The notes under the pieces are model-generated. The model worked only from the letters and a program-made list of their open reading frames with translations, was not told where the DNA came from and searched no databases. A stretch of 58,221 bases of DNA from Gammaproteobacteria bacterium. Lineage in GTDB: Bacteria; Pseudomonadota; Gammaproteobacteria; Pseudomonadales; Azotimanducaceae. Within the stretch, counting starts at the first letter, position 1. The number at the start of each line of letters is the position of its first letter. The position numbers and the translations under genes are program-made. Location of the stretch: NCBI GenBank assembly GCA_009842245.1, contig VYFT01000024.1, forward strand, positions 1-58,221, in the 5' to 3' direction. This document shows, in pieces, positions 1 through 9,800 of this stretch.

Positions 1-21
1 CTCTTCATTCCTCAAAAATAA

Positions 22-48
22 TATAATTTACTGTACGTATTTCTATTA
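22..48 (+). promoter_or_regulatory. Candidate polB promoter with LexA-like half-site
   Basis: A perfect -10 hexamer TATAAT lies at 22-27. It is followed at 29-48 by a sequence beginning TACTGTA, which is an exact left half of the gammaproteobacterial LexA (SOS) box. The right half is degenerate: the CAG triad expected after CTG-N10 reads TAT. E. coli polB is an SOS gene, so the position just downstream of the -10 is suggestive, but a functional LexA site is an inference. The -35 lies outside the window. Confidence 0.35.
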
Positions 49-56
49 GAAAGAGT

Positions 57-2432
57 ATGAGTCAAGCATCCTTTCGCGGGTTTTTGCTACAAAACAACTA
101 TCGTGTCGAAAATGGGAAACCCGTACTGTACCTCTATGGTCGACTGGATGATGGTCAGTCGTTTTTAGTACGAGAATCCCGCCAACAGCCACACTTCTTA
201 ATACGTGATAAAGATGTCGGGCATCCAGCTATCGGAGGACGAAGGATCGAGAGTTCGGACTACCATACCATGGATGGACACCCCTCGTCCAAAGTGGTCT
301 TTCAAACGCCTCAAGACATGCTATCGGATCGGGATCGGTTGCACCATCAGCAGATACCAACCTATGAAGCGGATCTGCGTTTCACTGAAGCGTATTTGAT
401 CCGCAACAACATCCGTGGTGGTGTCGAAATCTCCGGTACCCCCGAATGTACTGATCCTTTGGTTGATGTCACTTTCAATGACCCAGACATCCAACCGACT
501 CCCATTGAATTTCAACCAACGGTTCTATCGTTTGACATAGAAACTGATCCAACGGCGCGCCAGTTGTTGGCGATTTCAATGTACGGACCCACCACCGATG
601 AAGTCATCGTAGTGGATCCTAAGAAACGAAAAATGCCAGAAAGAACGACTGCTGTCGGTTCAGCGGTAGACGGTATTCAATTGTTTGTTGACCGCGTACG
701 AGAACTGGATCCGGACGTACTGCTCGGATGGAACGTCATAGACTTTGATCTTGCTGTTTTACTACGAATCGCAAGACGTAATCGTAGGAGTCTATGTTTA
801 GGACGATCTAACGCCGATGTCCGAACGCTCTCTGCGCGCGGTTTCTTTGGATCCAGCCGCGCTGTGATTCAAGGTCGTATGGTGCTTGATGGCATTGGAC
901 TAATTCGCGGTGCTTTCATTCCATTCTCTGAACACAATCTCGATTCAGTTGCCCGTGAGGTTTTGGGCGAAGGGAAAGCAGTGATCAAAAAAGTACACGA
1001 CCGTGCTGGCGAAATTCTCACTCGGTACCACGAAGACTTAGAAGGGTTCGTCGAATACTCGAGAGCTGACGCGAGGCTTGCTTACCAAATTGTCGAGAAA
1101 CTGAACTTGATTTCGCTCGCTGTGAAACGAAGTAAGCTTACTGGCATGACCTTGGACCGAGTCGCGAGTAGCATCGCTTCATTTGATTTCGTGTACCTCT
1201 CACAATTAGAAAAGAGAAAAATTCGCGCTCCATCCATGTTGACCAATAGAGAACCGTACCGCAATCGACACTCGGGCGCGCTGGTTCTCGAACCAAAACC
1301 TGGGTACTACCGAAACGTGTGGGCGTTTGATTACCGGAGCCTCTACCCAAGCATCATTCGTACTTTCAATATTGACCCATTGACACTCTCAAGCAACCAA
1401 GAATCCGATGATGTCATTCGCACCACTAATGATGCCTGTTATCGACGCGAACCCGCGATACTACCCACTTTCTTAGATGAACTCTTTACGGAACGTGAGC
1501 GAGCAAGAGTCGCAGGAGACCAGATATCTAGCCAGGCTATCAAAATTCTGATGAACTCCTTTTATGGCGTGCTCGCGACGCCACATAGCCGATTCCATAA
1601 TCCGGAGATGGCAAACTCTGTTACCTCGCTGGGAAGACACTTTCTACGATTCGCGAAATCCTGGTTTGAAGATCACGGCTACACAGTACTTTACGGTGAT
1701 ACGGATAGCGTGTTTGTAGAGTCCGACATAACAAATTCAGAAGAGGCTGCGGACCAAGGCGAACAACTGCGCCAAGAATTCAATTACGATTTAACTTCGT
1801 ACATCCGACGAGAGTGGCAACTCGACAACAAACTCGAACTTGAGCTTGAACATCTCTATACAAAGTTTTTCCTACAACACATGCGACGTTCCAGAAGTGG
1901 TTCAAGAAAGAGATACGTAGGGTTCGACTACCGAACTCAGAAAATTGTGTTTGTCGGGCTCGAATCTGTAAGGCGAGATTGGACTGAGCTCGCAAAGGAC
2001 CTGCAACGCGAAATGTTTCGCAGGTTGTTCGCCGAGGAATCGGTCGATGAGTATTTACGCTCCTACATCGCCCAGTTGCGGACCGGAGCTCTCGACGAGA
2101 AACTCGTGTACAGAAAACGACTTCGAAAGCCGCTTCACGAATATCGAAAAGTGAGTCCGCCATATGTCGTAGCTGGTCGAAAATTACAATCCCCCGCAAG
2201 GGTCATTGAGTATGTAATGACGACCGACGGACCCGAACCCGTCGAACTGCTCTCACACCCGCCCGACCACGAGCACTATTTGCAAAAACAGATTCAACCT
2301 GTGGTTCAGCCCATTCTCGAAGTCTTGGGGCAAGACTTTCGACACATAGCAATGAAAGACTATGAACCGAACGATCTATTCAAAGAAGTTGAAGCTGTGC
2401 AGAGTTCAAATCCCCAGGAAGAACGTTGCTGA
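57..2432 (+). CDS. polB: DNA polymerase II (family B, SOS/translesion polymerase)
   Basis: This is a family B DNA polymerase with 3'-5' proofreading, the bacterial Pol II used for repair synthesis and restart past lesions. The N-terminal exonuclease domain shows Exo I (FDIETDP, about residue 160), Exo II (GWNVIDFDL) and Exo III (YSRADARLAYQ). The polymerase domain has motif A (DYRSLYPSI, about 423), motif B (KILMNSFYG, about 495) and motif C (YGDTDS, about 546), so all catalytic aspartates are present. At 791 residues it matches E. coli Pol II in length. The start is an ATG preceded by a weak purine-rich stretch. It is convergent with the methyltransferase gene, 2 bp apart. The upstream -10 and half LexA box suggest damage-inducible expression. 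Confidence 0.96.
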   Translation: MSQASFRGFLLQNNYRVENGKPVLYLYGRLDDGQSFLVRESRQQPHFLIRDKDVGHPAIGGRRIESSDYHTMDGHPSSKVVFQTPQDMLSDRDRLHHQQIPTYEADLRFTEAYLIRNNIRGGVEISGTPECTDPLVDVTFNDPDIQPTPIEFQPTVLSFDIETDPTARQLLAISMYGPTTDEVIVVDPKKRKMPERTTAVGSAVDGIQLFVDRVRELDPDVLLGWNVIDFDLAVLLRIARRNRRSLCLGRSNADVRTLSARGFFGSSRAVIQGRMVLDGIGLIRGAFIPFSEHNLDSVAREVLGEGKAVIKKVHDRAGEILTRYHEDLEGFVEYSRADARLAYQIVEKLNLISLAVKRSKLTGMTLDRVASSIASFDFVYLSQLEKRKIRAPSMLTNREPYRNRHSGALVLEPKPGYYRNVWAFDYRSLYPSIIRTFNIDPLTLSSNQESDDVIRTTNDACYRREPAILPTFLDELFTERERARVAGDQISSQAIKILMNSFYGVLATPHSRFHNPEMANSVTSLGRHFLRFAKSWFEDHGYTVLYGDTDSVFVESDITNSEEAADQGEQLRQEFNYDLTSYIRREWQLDNKLELELEHLYTKFFLQHMRRSRSGSRKRYVGFDYRTQKIVFVGLESVRRDWTELAKDLQREMFRRLFAEESVDEYLRSYIAQLRTGALDEKLVYRKRLRKPLHEYRKVSPPYVVAGRKLQSPARVIEYVMTTDGPEPVELLSHPPDHEHYLQKQIQPVVQPILEVLGQDFRHIAMKDYEPNDLFKEVEAVQSSNPQEERC

Positions 2433-2434
2433 AA

Positions 2435-3370
2435 TTACACGGCGTTAATCAATCTTCTCGCTTGTGAGAAGAACATACGCCGACGGTACTGGCCGTCCTC
2501 CCGGATTCCTTTAAACGGCGTCAAGAATAGGTCTCTAGTGTCATCTCGAAATTTTGAGAGTTTGGAATTTAGTTGATCTAGCAAATTTGGAACGTCGTGG
2601 AAATCGCCACTAATTCGCGTGATAAATCTTGATGACTCTTTTATTTCGTAGTTGGAAATTTCATTCACACCACAAAATCTAATAGTTCTGCCGCGCGTGT
2701 TGTCGAATGAAACGAATCCGAGCGTACCCTGCGGATCATTGAATCTCAGTTTTCGGTCCACAACTTCACGCGGAATGTGAGTACGAAGAACGTCGAGTTC
2801 CCCGATGAATTCGTCATCATAAAACACTCTTGTCGGTCGGTCCTTTGATCCTGTGAATAACGCTAAGCAGACTGGGTTTTCGGTTTCGTTAAAGATGAGC
2901 TTGTGTAACAAGATGAAGGTGCTCAGCCTGTCCTGAAACAAACCACTCTGCAAAAAACTAGCAGGTATGAGTGCTGCGACAAATTCACAATGCGCCAAAC
3001 ATAACTCCAAGCAGAACTTGTAAACGTCATCATATTTGCAGGCCGGATACGGAAGTTTTCGTCGGGTAGCCGAGTTTCGCGCAAGCCACGGTGGATTGGT
3101 CACACAAACTTTAAAGCCTTTTGGAAAAGATACCATAGTGTCCCGTTCGACTACCGCATGGTGAGCGGGGGTAATGTCATAGGAAGTAAATGAATTACAC
3201 AACCCGGTTGCTTGCAGAGATTCAATGATGTGATTTGCTCCGGCAAACGGTTCTAGTATCTGTCTATTGGGAAGATTTGCTTCCTCAGCCCACTGTTTGA
3301 ACGCAGTGAGTTCAAACGGATTTTGACTAACCGTGAAAAACTGACCTAGCGAACGTTTGCTATCTATCAT
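2435..3370 (-). CDS. Orphan DNA methyltransferase, probably adenine-N6 type
   Basis: The 311-residue protein looks like an S-adenosylmethionine-dependent DNA methyltransferase. The N-terminus has a motif X-like GQFFT, then motif I (EPFAGAN, with Asn where a Gly is usual), and motif IV as NPPW at about residue 92, the signature of N6-adenine or N4-cytosine enzymes. The C-terminal half would hold target recognition but has no motif I recognise. No restriction endonuclease, specificity subunit or BREX/DISARM-type partner adjoins it: the neighbours are polB and a cytochrome b gene. It is therefore an orphan here, either regulatory/epigenetic or a remnant of a restriction system. Target sequence unknown; a methylase of RNA or protein cannot be fully excluded. 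Confidence 0.7.
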   Translation of the reverse strand: MIDSKRSLGQFFTVSQNPFELTAFKQWAEEANLPNRQILEPFAGANHIIESLQATGLCNSFTSYDITPAHHAVVERDTMVSFPKGFKVCVTNPPWLARNSATRRKLPYPACKYDDVYKFCLELCLAHCEFVAALIPASFLQSGLFQDRLSTFILLHKLIFNETENPVCLALFTGSKDRPTRVFYDDEFIGELDVLRTHIPREVVDRKLRFNDPQGTLGFVSFDNTRGRTIRFCGVNEISNYEIKESSRFITRISGDFHDVPNLLDQLNSKLSKFRDDTRDLFLTPFKGIREDGQYRRRMFFSQARRLINAV

Positions 3371-3573
3371 GGGAACTGTGTTAGATTTTGTACAAAAGTT
3401 TACAGCGGAGTAGGTTCAGCGAACTTGACCCTTCGACAAGCCAAAAACATCTAAATGTAGCAGGTTTTTTCAACTAGCAAGCTGAGCGGTTTGAATCACC
3501 TCGACACTGCTTAATAATTTTCTGTAAGATTTGAAGACTAACGATTGTGCGTTTTTCAGTTGTTGGTAGTAGT

Positions 3574-4224
3574 ATGAGCGAAAAGTCTAAACTAACATTG
3601 GTTTGGGAGTGGCCGTTACGATTGTGGCACTGGGCCGTTGCTGTCTCGGTGATTGTCGCTCTGTTAACAGGACTAGTCCCACAGTTGGACTACTTTAGCA
3701 TACATCGCATTGCTGGAATATCGGTGGTGGCATTAATCGTATTCCGGGTTTTGTGGGGTGTGATTGGAGGAACGTACGCGCGATTTACGAACTATTGGAC
3801 CACACCAAAAGCGTTTCTACACCACTTCACGGGTAAGTCACAACCTCGCGCTCACACCTCCCCAGGCGTGCTACTCACGCTTGCGGTACTTTTAACGTTA
3901 ACGATGCAATCCATTGCTGGTTTATTCACGACGGACGATGTGTTTTACAAGGGTCCGTTAGTTCAGTTTGCTGAAGACGAAATTGTTGAAACTGCCACCG
4001 ATCTTCATCACCAAGTATGGAAGTTCATCCTAGCACTAATCGCGATTCACCTCAGTGCGCACGTCATCTACTTGTGCTTCTTACGGAGTAGAATCCCACT
4101 GTCAATGTTCACCGGTCGTAAGCTCACCGAAGAACCAGACACTACATGGTCGAATTGGCGGGCGGCACTAGCGTTTGGCGTCGCGATTGCTGTCTTTGTT
4201 GCGTTGATGTACTACTCGCGATAG
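3574..4224 (+). CDS. Cytochrome b561-family membrane protein
   Basis: A four-helix inner-membrane b-type cytochrome of the b561 / hydrogenase cytochrome b superfamily, expected to pass electrons between the quinone pool and a periplasmic acceptor. Candidate haem-ligand histidines sit in the membrane segments: RLWHW near the start, SIHR in helix 2, DLHHQ and IHLSAH further on. The length of about 216 residues is normal. A GTG at 3547 would add nine residues; the ATG at 3574, just before the WEWPLRLWHW segment, is preferred because b561 proteins normally start there. It faces a class II cytochrome c gene and overlaps its 3' end by 13 bp, which suggests but does not prove that they act together. 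Confidence 0.85.
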   Translation: MSEKSKLTLVWEWPLRLWHWAVAVSVIVALLTGLVPQLDYFSIHRIAGISVVALIVFRVLWGVIGGTYARFTNYWTTPKAFLHHFTGKSQPRAHTSPGVLLTLAVLLTLTMQSIAGLFTTDDVFYKGPLVQFAEDEIVETATDLHHQVWKFILALIAIHLSAHVIYLCFLRSRIPLSMFTGRKLTEEPDTTWSNWRAALAFGVAIAVFVALMYYSR

Positions 4225-4649
4225 CGTCGATGACATCCACGGCAGGCGTTTCCCACATCGCGTACTGCCGCAGGAATTGCATCACTATCGTCGTCATCCA
4301 CGACGGTCTTCAACTTTAGCATAGCTCCATTGAAGACATCAATCGCCTTTTGGAAATCTTCCTTTTCGTCTTCTTCCCAGATCCTGTCCAACGCTTCACC
4401 ACCCTCAGAACCATCGGCGAACAGGTCCGGCATAATCGTGCCATAGTCGGCGAGCGCATTCACATGCATCGACAAGTGATTCTGGAATGGAATTTCGCCA
4501 TCCATGATTTGCAAGATCGACTGAAAGTGCACTTCAACCGCTTCCATGCTATGGTGGCGGTATTCGGCCACCTTTTCATTCGCGACTACGGCGGTGCCTA
4601 TTAACAGAATAACGAGCAACGTACCAATGATGTTAGTCCGTTTATTCAT
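4212..4649 (-). CDS. Class II cytochrome c (cytochrome c'/c556 family)
   Basis: A secreted 145-residue protein with an N-terminal signal segment ending near VVANEK and a single C-terminal haem-binding motif CRGCH at about residues 136-140. The placement of the haem motif at the C-terminus and the YRHHSMEAV helix start are the hallmarks of class II (four-helix-bundle) cytochromes c. It would act in the periplasm as a small electron carrier or gas-binding protein. Its 3' end overlaps the convergent cytochrome b561 gene by 13 bp; pairs of b561 and class II cytochrome c are known redox partners. The redox role is inferred from family membership. Confidence 0.85.
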   Translation of the reverse strand: MNKRTNIIGTLLVILLIGTAVVANEKVAEYRHHSMEAVEVHFQSILQIMDGEIPFQNHLSMHVNALADYGTIMPDLFADGSEGGEALDRIWEEDEKEDFQKAIDVFNGAMLKLKTVVDDDDSDAIPAAVRDVGNACRGCHRRYRE

Positions 4650-4720
4650 ACGTGTTTCCTCAAATTTGTTGTAGGTTTAGTGGTGTTTGAAAGAGATTTG
4701 TTGGATCCCCATCTCGCTAT

Positions 4721-6568
4721 TTAAGCACAAACTTCATCACAAAGTCCTTCAAAATGAGTTACCCTCGCTTCCAACGCATTTACCGTTTCGCGCCAAAATT
4801 CTGGTGTAGTTAAATCGCCATCTAGGTGCTCGCGCGCTAGATCTTCCGCGGACATTCGACCGGTATCGCGTAATAGTCCCGAATAACGATTGAAAAACTC
4901 TTCACCCATCGAATTACGTCGTTGATAGATGCTTTGGCTAAACAAGTAACCGAATAGGTAAGGGAAGTTGTAGAAACTAATTCCAGATATGAAAAAGTGC
5001 AATTTACTGATCCAGAATAGCTCATCCGGTTCTGACAAGGCATCTCCATACCACGAAGTCCAAGCATCAGACATGAGCTTTCGTAATTCTGCTGGTAATA
5101 GTGGTCGTGCTTCACGCGCTTCATAAAAATTCTTTTCAAACTCAAATCGAGTGGGAATGTTGAGTAAGAACGACACTATCGCTGACATCTCTTCCCAAGC
5201 AACGGACAATGCCTGTTGTGGCGTAGTCGCAGTCTGTAAAACGGCATCTCGTACTAGTGTCTCGCCGAACGTACTGGCAGTTTCCGCCAACGACATACCA
5301 TAAGATCGTTGGGCATCTGGTAGATCTTTCATAACCCAATGATGGAAAGCGTGCCCAAGCTCGTGCGCGAGTACCGTGATGTCCGACATTGAACCACCAT
5401 AGGTCATGTAGACGCGTGGTGTCTTGCTTTTAGCGAAGGAGGTGCAATATGCACCAGGACGCTTGTGCGGGCCAATCGTTCCCTCAATCCACCCTTCCAT
5501 TGCCATCATGTTCACAAATTCTCCCATTGAGGGATCCACATCTCCGTATGCATGTGAGATTACATTTAAGCCTTTTTCAAAGGGGAAGCTCGACTCCGCG
5601 CCCGGTAGGACCGGTGCTGGTGCCCGGTTGTCCCAAGGTCCGTATCGACTCTTCCCGTAAGCTCGCGCCATCGCCTTTGCTGCTCGGCGTGCCATTGGTT
5701 TGGATTCCGATGCGACCTGAATGATCGCGTCTAAGGTCTGTCGTTTTATATGGCTAGCATGCGCAGGGGTGTCGAGAAAGTGCACCGATTTCTCATGAGA
5801 ACGGCGCTTGCACATTTCCAAACGCCAGCCCGCGAGTGCATTTATTGCTGCTGCACAGGTATCCTCATGATTTGCCCACGCTTTATTAATAGCTTGCCAA
5901 GCATCTTCCCGCGTACGATCACTTGTCGATTGCATTAATGCAGCGGCTTCAGCGATTCCAACTTCGCGTTGTTCATTGTCGGCCGCGACCAAACAACGGA
6001 GCTTCCCCGATAGCTCAGTATAGAGTCGTCCCCAAGCATGAATGCCGTCTTGACTCAAAGCGCTTACCAGATTTTCTTCGTTCAAACTCAATAGCTCATG
6101 TCGACGACCTCGGGAATGATTGACCGCCCATGCAGATTCCGATACTGGGGGTTCGGCTAGATACGAGGCAATCACATCGTCATCCGACAAATCCAAAAAC
6201 AACCGACTTGGTTGCATGAGTTCGCCAAATCGCACTCGATACTTTGTGAGCCTTCCCGAGAGTAATTTAGCCTCCTCGTTATTACTCTCAACAGACAGTA
6301 CACAACTCGCATACGTGCTCGGATTGGCTAGGTATTTACGGGCGTCGTTTGCGAGGATGTAAATGTCACGCGCGGTATGAACGGCTAATTCTCGTGCGGA
6401 GGAATCAAGCGGCTTGGCTGACGTAACTAGAGGTGTGAGGACTTGGTTCTTTTCCTCAATCTGATCGAGAAGTGCGGTTAATGTCGCCAGATCAGCGTCG
6501 ATAGCGGGGTCTGTCGGGGATAAATACTCTGTAGACAAATCCCAGGATGGTCCAGCAACATTGGTCAT
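4721..6568 (-). CDS. pepF: Oligoendopeptidase F, M3 family zinc metallopeptidase
   Basis: A cytoplasmic zinc metallopeptidase of family M3B that cleaves oligopeptides. The zinc site HELGHAFHH is at about residue 402, with the third ligand glutamate in the downstream SLAETASTFGE segment. At 615 residues it has the usual length, with no signal peptide. The start is an ATG preceded by a good Shine-Dalgarno sequence (GGAGAG). It is divergent from the TonB-dependent receptor gene across about 270 bp and probably monocistronic. It most likely recycles peptides; a link to the receptor is not shown. Confidence 0.93.
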   Translation of the reverse strand: MTNVAGPSWDLSTEYLSPTDPAIDADLATLTALLDQIEEKNQVLTPLVTSAKPLDSSARELAVHTARDIYILANDARKYLANPSTYASCVLSVESNNEEAKLLSGRLTKYRVRFGELMQPSRLFLDLSDDDVIASYLAEPPVSESAWAVNHSRGRRHELLSLNEENLVSALSQDGIHAWGRLYTELSGKLRCLVAADNEQREVGIAEAAALMQSTSDRTREDAWQAINKAWANHEDTCAAAINALAGWRLEMCKRRSHEKSVHFLDTPAHASHIKRQTLDAIIQVASESKPMARRAAKAMARAYGKSRYGPWDNRAPAPVLPGAESSFPFEKGLNVISHAYGDVDPSMGEFVNMMAMEGWIEGTIGPHKRPGAYCTSFAKSKTPRVYMTYGGSMSDITVLAHELGHAFHHWVMKDLPDAQRSYGMSLAETASTFGETLVRDAVLQTATTPQQALSVAWEEMSAIVSFLLNIPTRFEFEKNFYEAREARPLLPAELRKLMSDAWTSWYGDALSEPDELFWISKLHFFISGISFYNFPYLFGYLFSQSIYQRRNSMGEEFFNRYSGLLRDTGRMSAEDLAREHLDGDLTTPEFWRETVNALEARVTHFEGLCDEVCA

Positions 6569-6748
6569 TTAACTCTCCTATGCTTTTCTCGTGACGATGT
6601 AGGTTTCAATGCTCAACGAATTATAGAAGAGCACTATTATCGGTCTATAAAACCAATTTCCATGAGTGATAGGGACTGTGTCGGCTGGAAATTCTTTGCC
6701 TGACTAACATGTTTTGGTGTTCCAAAAATTTCGCAAATTTGCCAAGTT

Positions 6749-6757
6749 TGCTAATAT
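6749..6757 (+). promoter_or_regulatory. Candidate extended -10 promoter of the 6.8-kb receptor
   Basis: TG-C-TAATAT forms an extended -10 element about 80 bp before the receptor start. No good -35 is visible at 17 bp (TTTCGC). A perfect 10-bp palindrome, GCAAATTTGC (6733-6742), lies just upstream and could be an operator. Confidence 0.35.
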
Positions 6758-6836
6758 TCTTTGTTAAAGAAGCTGTTTTCGTGAAGTCTTAGCGGTACGC
6801 CTAAGGCACTCACACTCAAACAATCTGGAGAAATTC

Positions 6837-9800
6837 ATGATTAATCAATTCCTTAAAGGCGCGACATTCTTAACCGTTTGTCTTAGCCTAGTAGTCCCCG
6901 CGCTTGCGCAGGATGAGGACGAAGAATCTTCGTCCGCCATCACCGACCGGATCGAAGAAGTCACGGTTACTGCACAGCGGGTTGAAGAAAACATTCAAGA
7001 TGTACCTTTGAGTGTCAGCGCATTCGGCAGTGAAGCGTTGGACGAGCAACAAGTCATTACACCTTCGGACATTCAAATCAACACTCCAAACGTGTCATTC
7101 ACCGCCGCGAATTTTGGTGGCTCAAGTTTTAGCGTGCGTGGCATTGGCAGTTTGATTTCTGGGAGTGCGGCGGAACCTGGTGTTTCCGCGCATATCAATG
7201 AGATCCCCGTATCCTCTAACCTAAACACGATGGAATTTTTCGATATGGAACGGGTAGAGATTTTGCGTGGGCCGCAGGGAACCCTGTTCGGGAAAAACGC
7301 CACTGGTGGAGCGATTAACTTCGTAACGAAAAAACCGGAATACGGAGTCTTTGACGGGTTTTTGAACACCGAGCTCGGTACGGATGCTCACAAGCGCGTC
7401 ACCGCGATGGTCAATGTGCCACTAAGCGACGGCTTTTCCGCACGAGCTGCCTTAATGCATTTGCGACGTGATGGATACACTGAAAATTTAGCTGGAGCGC
7501 ATGGCTTTGAAAGAGTCGACGACAGTATAGACGGCAGGAATGAATGGACTGCACGTGTTACCTTTGCTTGGGAATTAAACGAGTCTGCTTCAGCGTGGTT
7601 CCTATTCAGTCAAAGACGGGAAGACAGCGATCGAGTCCGCATTAGTAATCAAATATGCGAACGAAACGATCTACCTACCACCGGATGTACTCCCAATGGC
7701 TTTGGTTTTGACAATCCATACCTCAGCGGTACAACCTTCGGAATCTTCGGAGGCGCGATTGGCGCGCTACCGCTTGGTGCATCCGGAGCACAAGGTCTCG
7801 CTCAGTACAAATACCCTCGGCCTGATGGTTTAGACCTACGTACGGTACACACTGATGTCGAGCCGGTCTTCATTCAAAATGACGACTTCTTTGCCCTAGC
7901 AATTAATTACGTCTGGATGGACCTAGAGTTTCAAATTCTGGCGTCCTTGCATGAAGCAGATGGCTATTCACAACAAGACTATCTTTTTGATGTGGGACCG
8001 ACACTGCAACCAACTCCGTTCAATCCACTTGGGATTTGGCCAACATCTGCCCCCGTCACGGGAAATGTTGGAGATAACTTCACCAGTCGTCAATGCAACA
8101 TTTTCGGAGGCACGGCAGGAATTTTTGGCGGCTGCATCTATGAAGGAGTTGATCCAACGGTGTTCTTTACCTTCGACCACTCCTCTGGGGCAACGACCGA
8201 TCAAGTTCTAGAAGGAAGAGTTAGTGGCGCGATCAATGAGAATATGAGCTACTTACTTGGGGCGATTTCTCACAATCGGGAACGTGCAACTGATTACATG
8301 ATTTTTAGTAATACCCTAGATGCAGTTTCGGTTTACGGTGCGCCTGGATTGGGATTACCGCCACTATATCCTGGGCTCTTTATAAACTCCTCCGCGCCAG
8401 ACGGAGGCCGCGGTCGGAATGACGATGGCACTGCCATCTTTGGTGAGCTCTACGTTGACATGTCCGACACTACACAGTTGACGTTTGGTCTGCGATATAA
8501 CGAAGACACAAGAACAACGGATGACTCGAGCATTCTGTTGAACGCAATAAACCACGTGCCGTTGTTGCAAGCTAGTGTGTATCCAGGAATTCGCGCTCAC
8601 GTCGCGGCACTTCTTGGGGTACCGATCGAGTTCGTTTCACTTGAAAATGCCTTGCAAGCAGCTTATGCTGCAGGACTGCTTCATGCAAATCACCTAAACA
8701 ACATAAACGCAGCCGCACAGATTTTCTGGTCTCGCACCTCCAATATACTGCTCGGAGCTTTTGCTAGCGGTCCCCCGGAAGTTGCATTGGCCCGCTTCTA
8801 TGGAGTGTCTCAAGCTGAGATTGATGCGGCACTGTTGACCCCAGCCTATAGTCCAGAACGAGTCGCGATCAGTCAACGAGTACCGATCGCACCAGCGTTC
8901 GGTGAAGCACGAGGTCTAACTAACAGTCCAAACTCCGGTTCTTGGACCGCTTTGACCGGTCGAATCGCGTTAGACATAAAACTCAATGACGATGTCATGG
9001 TCTATGGTGCGCTTAGTAGTGGATATAAACCCGGTGGTATGAACGCTGCGATCCCCCAACAATTCCAAGGCACTAGCGGCTTTACGTTTGATCGTGAGGA
9101 TGTCACCGCGATAGAAGTTGGCACCAAGAGCTACCTGTTTGATCGTAGGCTCAATTTGAACGGCGCGTTCTTCACCTATCAGTACGAAGGACTTCAAGTT
9201 ACTCGTATCAAGAACAACTCGGCAATTAACGAGAACATCGATGCGAACATCTGGGGCTTTGAGGCTGAAGGATGGCTCACGTTTGACGGTCTACCTAATC
9301 TCATGGTCGACTATGCGTACAGCTACTTGAACACCAGCGTAGATGGCTCTATGTCTCTCGATCCTTTGAACCGTACGGCTGGTAGTGATGACTGGGTTCT
9401 GCTGAATAACATGGATCCAGGCGTACTAACCGGCATCAATTTCATTGCTCGCAAAGCGCACCTCACCAACGACGTCGTGGCTGCAGCATTAGCTCGTGGC
9501 GCGACCGCTGACATCCGTAATGGATTGACTCCGGTGTCGGTGTCTTATCCGGTGAATGAGTTCGGTGTTGCGATTCCGGCTTATTTCTCCAGAAATTTCC
9601 TCACTGCGCTTGGAGTTGAAACATCCGATGGACTACTGACGGATCTAGATGGGAATTCGTTGCCGAATTCACCAGAACATACGTTCAAAATAGGTGCTAC
9701 CTATACTACGGACTCGCCCATAATAAGATTACCGGGTACACTCTCGTTGCGTTGGGACTTCTACTGGCAGAGCGAGTCGTATAGTCGGGAATTTAACACC

